The notes beneath the pieces were generated by a model. That model saw only the letters and a program-made list of their open reading frames with translations. It did not search any database and was not told where the DNA came from. A stretch of DNA of 64,000 nucleotides from Hemibagrus wyckioides (taxonomy: Eukaryota; Chordata; Actinopteri; Siluriformes; Bagridae). Below, one piece after another: positions 53,751 through 64,000 of this stretch. Both the position numbers and the translations under genes were made by a program. Each line of letters opens with the position of its first letter. Within the stretch, counting starts at the first letter, position 1. The stretch is taken from NCBI RefSeq assembly GCF_019097595.1, contig NC_080711.1, positions 14,900,428-14,964,427 of the forward strand, read 5' to 3'.

Positions 53751-54822
53751 GAGAGAGAAAGTTTTCCCACCAAATCACTAAGAATCACAGTGAAACCACA
53801 TTTCTTGGCACCTCTTAGTGTACAATGCAGTTAGGTATATGCTATAAAAGTGTGTATGCATTCTCTAAAAAGCTACATTAGCAATACAAAGCCTTTCAAA
53901 TATCAAGTCGCAAGAAATTGCTTCACCTAAGCAAACACATTTCCGTCTGACTTGTATTCACCTTTCAGTTAAAGTGTAAATTCATATGGTTAATATCTTA
54001 TCAGAATACAAGCCAGATACATGAAACATCAAGGTGGAATTGAGGCTAGTGTATCTGACTACTCACCTCTTCGCAACTAAACTCATTCCTTAACGTTGCT
54101 GAAACATCAGCTTGAGCTTCTGTCACAAGAATTTCCTCTAGTGCGGGATCAAAATCCTGTGTCTCTAAGGATCTAAATCAGAGCGTGCCCTCTACACAGC
54201 CAGGGTTGTTCCATTCAGTTTTACACATGAGTGCATACAAGTCCATCAAAACTGGCCTGAGATCAGATCTTTGGTTTTGATTCAGTGTGAGGTTTTTGAT
54301 TCACTTGACTGACACAGAGGTTCACACAGGGGTGAAGAATGTAGCACTGACTCGGTGAGAACGCAGGTGGAGTGTGTGCGACAAGCCGAACGAGTCGACA
54401 CTTTCCCATTGTCGCTTCTTAAACGGGGTCCAAATTCCTTCTGGACGTATTCAGGAGCGTAGGCAAACAAAAGGAATCATATGTGTGTAAGCGTACACCT
54501 ACAGACCTGCTGGTGTGAACGCTGCAGTGTTTACATGTGGTGAAGGCTAAGGTATATTTACAGTTAGCACCTAAGTGCACTCTGACAGAGAAGGCCTGAC
54601 CTCTGTGTGAACTGAGAGTCAGCAAAAGGAGAAAGAAAGGGAGCACTTCTCTTTCGTTCTCTTCCTCTCGGCTCTGATTTTTTTTTTTGCTATTCTCATT
54701 CTTAGAGAAGCAACGATCCGGAGAACAGCAACACCATGCAGGCGCCATAACAACGGGTTCAGTGAATTATTCACAGATTAGGGTATAGCCTGCTTAATGA
54801 CTCATGTCCACACACACAAATT

Positions 54823-54849
54823 CACACACACACACACACACACACACAC
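54823..54849. repeat. (CA)n microsatellite
   Basis: About 13 CA units. Confidence 0.93.
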
Positions 54850-57371
54850 TTAACCAAATGTACCTCTACCAAGCCTGTTGTAGAAGAATTTAATAAAGCA
54901 CTGAAAACAGCGGTTCATCTTCATTCATTCGTCCATGCTTCTGTCGGCCTCTCTTTTCTTTGCTCACTATATTTCTCTCTATCACACTCTTGCTGTCTCT
55001 CTCTCTCTCTTTCTCCTGTTCCATTGTCACTGTATTATGGCAGTGTGTGGGACACAGAGTGCAGGCTGGATTCTATTGAGGCAGTAAAAGGGAGGGGGGA
55101 GAGGATGGATGAAAGAGATGAAAGGCAACAAATGAAAGATTTCCTTCCCAGGCTCATAAATCAAGAGACCCGAGAGCAGGACAAGGTCTCCCTCCTCTCG
55201 CTATCTCTCTCTCTCTCTTACTCACTCACTCACTCAAAAGGCACCCAAACCACATTTCTGTCTCTCAAAGCATACATACCAACCAACCGCATTAATAGAC
55301 ATGATCATATACATACAACCACTGACAGAACCATTCACACCCTCACCCTTATGTAAACACACACAGGCTCACACACACACACCCTGTGCAGATGGCGTGT
55401 ACAGGAATGGCGTCCAGACGCACCGGGCAGCAGTGAGCTGGCACGGAGGCAAAGCCCATAAAAATCAGTCAAGAATTAAAGCGACGCCACGCTTCAAAGC
55501 AGCGCATCTTCAAACTGGCCTCTTTTAATGACTCCACACACACACTCGCACATGCTATCATATAAAACACACGCATCCAGCAAGAACTAACAGCCACATG
55601 TGTGAGAGGGACAGCTGTCACATACTGATACACTTACGTGTCTGAGCGCACACAAGAACAAATGCTCATACAGTTTACAGACACATCATCAAACAGGACC
55701 GGGCAGGCCTTAGTTTCTGCAAGACCGCCGGCGACTGCACAGCATTTTTTATGGAAGTGTCAACAGTATGAGATTCAAGACACTTCTCCTGTATAAGGAA
55801 ATCTGTGACAGGATGTTTGACTTGCTATATTTTACTGCAGAAAACAAGCGGGCTAGTCATTCACAGCCTGCTCTCACAAGCCAGACTGCCAGAATTCACT
55901 AAAAATCAACTATATTTCATGGCTAAAAACAGCACACTTTTCACAGAAAGAGGCAATTTGACTGACAAGATAGATAACCAACCATGGAGCCCATCAGCAA
56001 ACATGCAAGATTATAGCATTTACTCTTGGCAAACTGCTGTGAACAAGATTCTTGAATAACTTTAACAGATGGGTTCCCAAACGGCGCAACAGAAAAAGCT
56101 TTATCACCAGGAGATGATCCAGTCAATGTCACAACCATCTTAGTCCAAGAAAGCAAAACGGGTCATGCTCAGAGGGCAGTTACTGCGGTACTGACTCCTC
56201 CGAGTATGTCGAGTTGCCCTGGGACAGAATAAGAGCAGCAGTTTGAAAAAATGTTATGGCTGGATTTACATGTCTCAGAACAATCACGTGGTCGCCCTCA
56301 CCCTCCGGGTTTATAGATATCTTGTCATATGGGGGAATACATCTTGTTCCAAAATCTCACTGTATCATGTAGTAGTGGACAATAAGACAAAAGAAATATA
56401 AAGACACCGGACTATACATTTTATTCATCATAGAATAGGTTTGCCAATGCTTATATGAATGAATGAATTAATTAATTAATGAATTAATACATATTTTAAT
56501 CTATTAAAATAGATTAATTTATTAATATAAATTCTCTTTGACTCCAGAGTTTTAAACTGATAAATCAGAATAGTGTATTATGAGATTTTATGCCAATCGA
56601 CATAACCCGAGTCATAAACCAACACACAGATTACAGTCTCCAAGATTCTGAAGCTTGTGAGCAGAAAAGTGTGCTGAGTGTCTGATACATGCTGTCCGCT
56701 TAGCTCTGTGTACACACTTCTGTCTTGCCAAACGAAAGTAAACTATGTCACTAGGACACTAAACTAAAGACTCCTACACGTCACATGAAAGCACAAGTCT
56801 TTGTTAGAGGTTTTCAATGTCCATGTCTTGTGAAAAGAGGCAATTTATAGCCACTAAGAAAAAAATTCATAATAGTCATATAACTCTAGAGTCTTGTCTG
56901 CAAGACACTTCATGGTAAAAAAAAAACGTCTATGAATCCATTCGCGCTTGTGAGGATTTTTTTTTTTTTGTGATTATTCCAGACAAAAATGCTTGATTTT
57001 GTTGTGCCATTTTTTTTTTCTCAAAATTTTTGATGCAACTTGTGGAGCTTTTTTTTTTTGCAGGAAACCGTGCAAAAGCACAGGATTCTTCTTTTAATCT
57101 CCTCCCAGTGAAGACACATATATAATGACTTTCTATATGAGCTGTACTCATGTTCGACACAAATCAAAGAAAAGAGAAAAATCAAAGAAGGCTTTGACTG
57201 GATGTGTGTTATGATGTCACATGACACTTCTTGGCCCGAAACCTGTGGTCATTTTGAAAAATTCCAAATTCTTGTGAATATTTGATTAGTTTGCTTGATT
57301 GTTCGTTAATTTCTGAGATTGCAAAATTGTAAAAGCAGAGATGGACTGCTTCAAGGAGACTAGAATGTTTG

Positions 57372-57600
57372 TTTTGGCTGCTCCATGTTCGGGGTTGCCA
57401 CAGCGGATCATTTGGTTTCGATTTGGCACAGGTTTTTCGCCCGGATGCCCTTCCTGATGCAACGCTCCCATTTTATCCAGGCTTGGGACCGGCACTGAGT
57501 GTTAACACTTCAGTGGCTGGGTTAGCTTCCTGTCCGGGTATCAAACCTGGGCCGCGGCAATGAGCGTGCGTGATCCTGCCACTAAACCAACAGGAGGCTT
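57372..57600 (+). repeat. Dispersed fish repeat ('ctgctcc..gccacagcggatcat' family)
   Basis: Contains ggggttgccacagcggatca, cggatgcccttcctgatgca and ggcttgggaccggcactgag, then a 'cctgccactaaacca' end. This layout occurs in many copies in otophysan fish genomes. Well preserved, with moderate divergence. Its CG content makes it stand out from its AT-rich neighbourhood. Confidence 0.75.
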
Positions 57601-58032
57601 TCATAGAAGACTACAATAATAACACAAGAAAGCACATCTATCTACATGAAGCAATTTTAGCTAACTCAATGTGTGTCTGTAGTATTTATTAATAAATAAT
57701 AGCTGATTGTTCAGTGATGATAGTTAACCAACAGCCAATCAGGGTGCAAGAGGTGGAACTCTTATTTGTAGGACCTTTACTTCTACAATTGGCTAACCTT
57801 TTGTCTCCAAAATGTGGGCCAGTGCTCAGATGTATAAATGAGATAAGTAGCTTTAGATTAGGGCGACTGCTAAATGCCTTAAACGTAAATGTATGGATTT
57901 CCTAAAAGACTCTAGTCCATGCACAGATGAGCCAGTTAATGGAAAAGCATGAGCCATTACGCTTTGTATGGAGCTGACACGGAACTTAAAACATGCTGCA
58001 GTATGTTTAGTGATGTTCACACTGCAGAAGAC

Positions 58033-58033
<1 letters not shown>

Positions 58034-58064
<31 letters not shown>

Positions 58065-58072
58065 TGTGTGTT
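58034..58072. repeat. (TG)n microsatellite
   Basis: About 19 TG units with one TA interruption. Confidence 0.93.
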
Positions 58073-59112
58073 GGATCTTTAAGTCTATGAAGCAAAAACG
58101 TCGCGCTTTGAATTTCATTACTCTGGCCAGATCACCCAGAAAAAGCAGAGGATATCAATTCCACCACTGGGCTGGAATCTGTTTAACTAACCTATAAGAG
58201 CTCTATGCTTTCATCACTACTTTATCTGAGCAGAACTTCAGAATGGTTTGTTAATATCATGCTAACATACAAAACTCTCTATCCTTTTCTTCCTTCAGAT
58301 TTGTAACCCTCTTCAAGAATAAAAGTTCTTCTGCTGCGTTTTTGCTGTTGGTTATTGAAGCATTTGATCATGATATAAATCAGAGTTCCAGGTAGTGGTG
58401 TAAAAGTGGAGGAAAATTCTTCAACGCTGGCAAGAGGGACCCGGCGTAACGAGGGATCACTAAATTTGATGGAACATCATAAAGTTTCCCGGAGAGAGCT
58501 GCCTTGTGAAAGGAACATTAACATGTTTAGGGTTTTCCATTTGACAGGAAACCACATGAGCTGGTGAGACAATCACAGACCTGACGCTCTTATCTTTGTC
58601 CCCCTTTCTTTCTAAAACAGACACGCAACACACAGACAGAAATATGCACAGATTAAGTTACACAAAGCCCTCTGTCTGCCAGAACAGCCAAAGGTTCTCA
58701 GTTACACAAGTACGTCTCTGAAACATGGTTAAAGAGAAAGAGAGAGCGTCGCTTGTGTGTATGTAATCATAGCCTGACCTCACTGTAATTAGATGCATCT
58801 CAGAGGAAGCATCACACTGTCTAGAAGCTAATACACACACACACTTGCACAAAGACTAACTATATCTACAGTGACAGAGACATATTCTCTCACGCTCTCC
58901 CTCTCTTTCTCTCTCTCTCTCTCTCACTCACACTCTCACACACACACAGTCTAGGAACCGTATGCTCTAACTTTTCTCCGACCTTTTTATTAATAAGTCA
59001 CAACACACACAACACATGTGGACAGAATCAACTGCACTGCCAAGCATGCTTGAGGGGGGAAAAAAGAAGAAAACACTAAATTATTAAAGGCAGAACAGCG
59101 GCTCTGTCACTG

Positions 59113-59150
<38 letters not shown>

Positions 59151-60046
59151 CAAAACACAGAAAGGAAGAGAGAATTTGAGCCTCTGTGTGTTGGCATTTT
59201 TTTTTCCCTGAGCATCTCAGTATTTGGGTATCACTTCAAAGCATTCAAAGCTATTAGTGAGACGCTACATTAAACCTCCCCCTTTTCCATTTTCATCTAA
59301 TCTCCACTAACCACAAAACACGATAACATCTACAACTAATCCCGCCCTGCTCCACCCACCTTATACTACAGATGAAACACCTTTACATGTACACACACCT
59401 TAAACACAGCTGACTTTATTCATTTGGTTTGGCACGCATGCAAGAGCAAACACACACACGCGCACACACACACACTTCCTAAAACAACAGTCTGATTGGT
59501 GTTATACAGACCTGAAGCCCACAGTTTGTTTTTTCTCCCTGCCATGTCTCACCCTCATGTCTCAGTATTTCCACAATGTCAGTTCTAATGACAGATCTGA
59601 CGGCATTTTGTTCATTTCCACGAGTTCGACAGTAAAATCGGTTTCATTTGACCTAATTAAGCAACACGGGTTTTTTTAAAGACAGATGAGAAATTGACAT
59701 CGGCATGGAAATGTGTTTCAATATGAATACAGAAATTCCCAATTTACTAAAATCAAACCAGCTCATGAAGTCTTTTGCATGAGGTTTTTTTTTTATTGAA
59801 TAGTCATCCATGTTGCAATAAGACATACCAGAAGGAAAAAAAACAATTTTATAGTGAACAATTAAGAACTGCTGGCAGCACTGCAAAAAAACAGCTAAAT
59901 GTTCTTAACATCCAATTAAAAGGTCCATATAATTCACTCCAAGCCAACCTTTTAAACAGCTATTTTTTGCCTTAGTAGTTTTGCGGAACTACAGAAGAAA
60001 CGGTATTTTGACTCTTTTTACATCCCACAGAGAGAGAGAGAATCTG

Positions 60047-60228
60047 GTTCCTCTCAAGGTTTCTTCCTCAGGTTCTTTCCTTGCTATCGTTGCCTCTGGG
60101 TTGCTCATTAGGGATAAATATAAATAAAAATTTGTAAACTTTGAATTTTATTCAAATCTTTTATTCCTATAAAGCTGCTTTGCGACAATGTCAACTGTTA
60201 ATAGCAATATACAAATAAAAATGAATTA
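60047..60228 (+). repeat. Dispersed repeat tail ('ggttcctctcaaggtttcttcct' family)
   Basis: Has the sequence order ctggttcctctcaaggtttc, ttgctcattagggataaata, aaagctgctttgcgacaatg and a final tacaaataaaaatgaatt. This is a common teleost repeat ending I have seen many times. It probably belongs to a non-autonomous or 3'-truncated retroelement, whose class I cannot settle from this copy. Confidence 0.7.
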
Positions 60229-60373
60229 AATTCTCTCATTCTTTTTCTTGTTTGTGTGTGTGTGTGTGTGTGTGTGAAACATTCTAATGGTTCAAAATTG
60301 GATGTGGATAATCAGTTCAGTTAAAGAGGCAGTTAATTTGGGTAATAATCAGCAAGAAAAATGGCTACTAAGG

Positions 60374-60402
60374 AATGAATGAATGAATGAATGAATGAAT
60401 GA
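60374..60402. repeat. (GAAT)7 microsatellite
   Basis: Seven GAAT units. Such tracts are also the tail of the local SINE-like family, but no SINE body adjoins it. Confidence 0.92.
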
Positions 60403-61138
60403 ATATGACATACAAGTAAATAAAGATATAGCAAATTGACAAATTTATGATTTGTATGTAAACAGTTCAGGAATCTGCAATGATCACAGTGACTTTCATC
60501 TGCATAATCTTTGCAAGTAAACACGTGAACAAAACGCACACACACACACACAAAAATAAATAAAAACACGTTTCTGTCATCAGGCATGTAATTGTCTACT
60601 ACAATGTCTCAGTTCTGTTTACAGACGATAATGGCTTTGGCTCCGGCTCTGGCATCAGCACTGTGTCGGTGGAAAATTGGTACCTGAGAACCATAAATCC
60701 AGCCCTCCTCCCTTTCTCCAGCCGTTAGCCTCCTCCCTCCATCACTCCTGCCCCGCAGCAGGGGATTAACTCCTGGGCCTCTGCTGTCTCTTTAATACTG
60801 GATAGATTTTATACAACACTAATCCCTCTCCGCCACCCTCACCCCACTGCCTGCTCCCTAAGCGATGTGCTGAGCATGGGCACGATTTCTCATGGTAAAC
60901 CACTTGCATTTGCACTGAAAATCTTTAGGGCAGAAACCAGCTGCTCACATTTCGAGTTTTCGGTGTGGATGTACCATAAGAAATAAACACTTGACGGACA
61001 CAAAGATTGTGTGACTGTGGCAGTGTGTGAGAGTAATGTTCCTTACTGCTTAGAAAAGATGCTCTGTTCCTTTAGTTGTGACAGTGAGAGAGCCGTAACT
61101 ATGAGAGAGCATGCTCATTCACACACACAAACAGCAGA

Positions 61139-61139
<1 letters not shown>

Positions 61140-61182
<43 letters not shown>
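61140..61182. repeat. (GA)n microsatellite
   Basis: About 20 GA units. Confidence 0.95.
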
Positions 61183-61183
<1 letters not shown>

Positions 61184-61375
61184 AAGCAGTGTAGCCATGT
61201 GGTCAAAGCAGGGAAAGAAGGCAGATTCTTGAGGACAAGTTTGAGCTAAACTCATACATGTGCAATGATAATGCAATAATAGCAGAGCAATTCTCACAAA
61301 ACAAGATAAAGCAAGAGCAAGGAAAAGCCATTTGTTTTAATCAGCGTCAGGAGCCGAATCTGTACAATGCACTAC

Positions 61376-61413
61376 ACACACACAACCCACACACACACAC
61401 ACACACACACACA
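61376..61413. repeat. (CA)n microsatellite
   Basis: Interrupted CA repeat of about 18 units. Confidence 0.95.
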
Positions 61414-61769
61414 CGCATGCATGTACACTTCAAGCGCAACAAGTCCCTGTGCATTTGAGACACGAGCTGACTGTGTGCCACATCCCTGGAGACTGATTAA
61501 AATGGAATTTCTGATGCTAATCTTTGTTTTTGTACCAAAAAAATCTCAGCATGTTCTCGAGAGGCACGCAGCATGTATATTTAATGGTAGGCGCTCAGCG
61601 TGTGTTTAGTAGCATTGGGCAATGCCGCTCTGATGACTCGGACAGCAGAGCAACGAGATACTTAAATGTTGGATGAGAGAGAGAGAGAGAGAGAGATATG
61701 GATGTGGAAAACAATAAGCTTTCCATTTTTTTTGTTCTATCCAAAGCACTAAAGCATAAAGTGATTTAT

Positions 61770-62075
61770 TCATTCATTTTCAGCAAGCGCTTTATCCTGA
61801 TTAGAGCTGCGACGGATCTGGAGCCCATCCCAGGAACACTGAGCACAAGGCGGGGAAATTCACCCCCAGATGGGACGCTGACACATCAAACACACATTCA
61901 TACCTAGTGGAAATCTAGCATCCTTAATGCACGTACCGACAGGAAGGAAACTAGATGAACCCAGAGGAAACCCATAGAGAAACAGAGAGAATATGTGAAA
62001 CTCTACACAGAAGCTCAGGAATAAAACTGGGAGCTGTGAGGAGGCAATACTACCTACTGCACCACTGTGCTGTCT
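61770..62075 (-). repeat. SINE-like dispersed repeat, nearly full length
   Basis: Reads in reverse: tail 'cattcattttcagcaagcgctttatcctgattag', then 'ggagcccatcccaggaacactgag', 'ttcatacctagtgg', 'gaaactctacacagaagctcag', and head 'gcaccactgtgctgtc'. It is the best preserved of the four copies of this family in the window. Confidence 0.8.
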
Positions 62076-63171
62076 ATATTAAGTTATTAATATTACTGAT
62101 ATAATTATTGCTGCTGTTGTTGTTGTTATAATCTTTAAATTTGCTGGGGTGTGCTGAGACCTGAGTGAGCCCCCAGGGGCAGCAGGGCAGTCAGTCCGAC
62201 AGATGAAAGGAATCAGTGTTGCACCTGTTAGGCCCCAGAGGCTGTAGCCACAGAGGGGGTGAGAAGGTGAAGAGGTTTCCAGTGTTAATGCTCCCCATCA
62301 TCCTCACACATTCTCCACAAGATCCCCAGAGAGACATACGGGTGTGTGTCTGCACGCCTCTCCATCCGCTCTCACAATCAGTCCACAACTCCATAACGGC
62401 CTTTTCCAAGAATCCAATAATAAAACTGAAATTTAAAAAAAAAAACACAATCTGGCTTGTGTGCATCTGACGCTAAAAACGACTAACAGATGTCACGTGC
62501 GACGTAGCCGGAGGCAGACAGGTAGCCTGATGGGAAACCGTGAGACAGGACAGGAAGACAGACAGGAAGAGTCTTTTATTTTAAAACCATTACGAATCAA
62601 AACTCAAGGGTGTTAAGGCAGGATGGCTTTTTATATAATGCATCACACAAAAGGAAACGAGCGGATCTGTGCACGCCTGAAGATCGCCAATTGAAAACTC
62701 AATTCCCAGAATCCCTCACTGACCCAAGAGTCTCTCTGAAACTCATTCCATTTGAAAAATCTCCACAGTCTGCTGGTGAAACATGTAGAGCTGTAACTAA
62801 AACTACCCATGATTCCACCAGAGATTTAACAAAGCATCATACTGCACCCGTTTTTACATTTTATGCAATTGGCTAGTTTGCCCTGTCCTGAAAAATGTAT
62901 ACACTTTTTTTATGCTCGTTTGTATCTACAGCTCAGTATAAATTGCGTATAGAAAAAATACACTTGCTGTTATAGGGAAATAATCAATGACAGGAAAGTG
63001 CAACACAACATGATACAAAGCAATGTCAATGATTTTCCAGCACCTCCTGATGTGTTTTATTCTTCTTACACTACAGCAATTGGGCAATGTTATGGACTGT
63101 CCTCAAGGCAAGGCAATTCCTGTTATTGAACACGTTATAGCAGCTATAAACAGTCACTCTGTCAAAAGCCT

Positions 63172-63202
<31 letters not shown>

Positions 63203-64000
63203 CAATGAAACAAAAAAAAATGCCACTTGTCAGGTTACTGAAAAACCGGAAAGGTCAAAGTTGTACCTCTGTTACAAAGTGCTGACACAGGCGACTTTCT
63301 TCAAAAAATGATAATTAAACACCTTCTCACAGAAAACGTGACCATATCAATGAACATGCTTCTCTGTGTAAACTGTCGCTATAGGAAACAGCAACACAAT
63401 AATACAAGGTAAAAAGTCTGAAATACAGTTCAAGCCGTGCAGGTTCAGAAAATTCATCCACACCTTCTGAGCATGCAGATTCAAGAATTCTGTGATATAA
63501 TGAACAAATATTTACAACAAGCCATTATTAAGACTTAAACAAGTGAGTTTATGAACTGACTCACACAAAAGTGGGAAACTTGTATTTGATAGCATTCATG
63601 GCAGAATGGACATGCTGGTGAAACTTGTTCTGTTTAATTCATGAATGAAAAATAATAATTTCATGATTCTTCAGCATCGATTACACAAAATTGTCATTTC
63701 TCCAAAAATCCTTAAATAAAATGTTTCTGCCCGTCTCATATGGTCTTCTGATTTTTACATTATAAATATATGAAGATTATTATTTTTGGCAGCTGCACAC
63801 TGGTTCAACATCCACTAAGGTTCTGTTAGTCAGTTTTTCCATATAAAATGTAACAATGTGAATGGTAAGATATATTAAATATGTATGTGCACGCACACAC
63901 ACAGTTGCTCTTTCTATATACATACATACATACATACCCACATATATGCACGCAATCGGTAGCTTTTACAATGCAACTAAGGACATTAGAGAATGCATTT

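Larger units (their letters stand above)
47569..57371 (-). other. Presumed first bahcc1 intron, middle part
   Basis: Mostly unique or simple sequence. Holds an ATT microsatellite (52,358-52,405), AAAAT repeat (52,636-52,661), very AT-rich TAAA-type DNA (53,590-53,750), CA repeat (54,823-54,849), a possible coding remnant (49,411-49,717) and an exon-like patch (51,090-51,284). No bahcc1 exon is seen. Confidence 0.55.
57601..64000 (-). other. Presumed first bahcc1 intron or upstream region, distal part
   Basis: Rich in simple repeats: TG 58,034-58,072, GA 59,120-59,143, TG 60,252-60,277, GAAT 60,374-60,402, GA 61,140-61,182, CA 61,376-61,413, GA 61,676-61,695 and CT 63,173-63,198. Two dispersed repeats lie here (60,047-60,228 and 61,770-62,075). 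A unique, moderately GC-rich stretch is at 60,600-60,960. No exon or tRNA is recognised. Confidence 0.55.

Overview
This is vertebrate DNA, almost certainly from a teleost fish and probably an otophysan (catfish-like) species. The evidence is split genes with conventional splice sites, many CA/TG, GA and TA microsatellites, two Tc1-family DNA transposons, and diverged copies of dispersed repeats that I recognise from ostariophysan genomes. The species inference is moderate; the teleost inference is strong.

The one protein-coding gene I can support is bahcc1 (BAH domain and coiled-coil containing 1), on the minus strand. I joined 27 coding exons by checking splice sites and codon phase at each boundary. 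They run from 37,362 (5' side) down to a stop codon at 8,129, and give about 2,722 codons in one open frame. The N-terminal coding exon is not visible and probably lies beyond 64,000. The product is a large chromatin-silencing protein. In order it has conserved N-terminal blocks, His/Gln/Pro-rich low-complexity stretches, a coiled coil, two AT-hooks, a Tudor-like module split over four exons, a polyserine/acidic region, and a C-terminal BAH domain of the H3K27me3-reading type. The paralogue TNRC18 is excluded by the block spelled over exons 1 and 2, which matches BAHCC1 as I remember it.

Layout: 1-5.46 kb is downstream intergenic DNA. 5.46-8.13 kb is the inferred 3' UTR. 8.13-28.6 kb is the dense exon cluster. 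28.6-37.2 kb is an 8.6-kb intron carrying a Tc1 relic and enhancer-like sequence. 37.2-37.4 kb is the first visible coding exon. 37.4-64 kb is most simply intron 1: repeats, a younger broken Tc1 copy at 46.1-47.6 kb, a possible frameshifted coding remnant at 49.4-49.7 kb, and some conserved-looking unique sequence.

The points most worth a second look are two apparent GC-AG introns in bahcc1, the exon-like or conserved-looking block near 51.1-51.3 kb, the remnant at 49.4-49.7 kb, a palindromic homeodomain-type motif at 32.38 kb, and two striking inverted repeats at 5.05 and 38.4 kb. I found no convincing evidence for an entirely new biological system.
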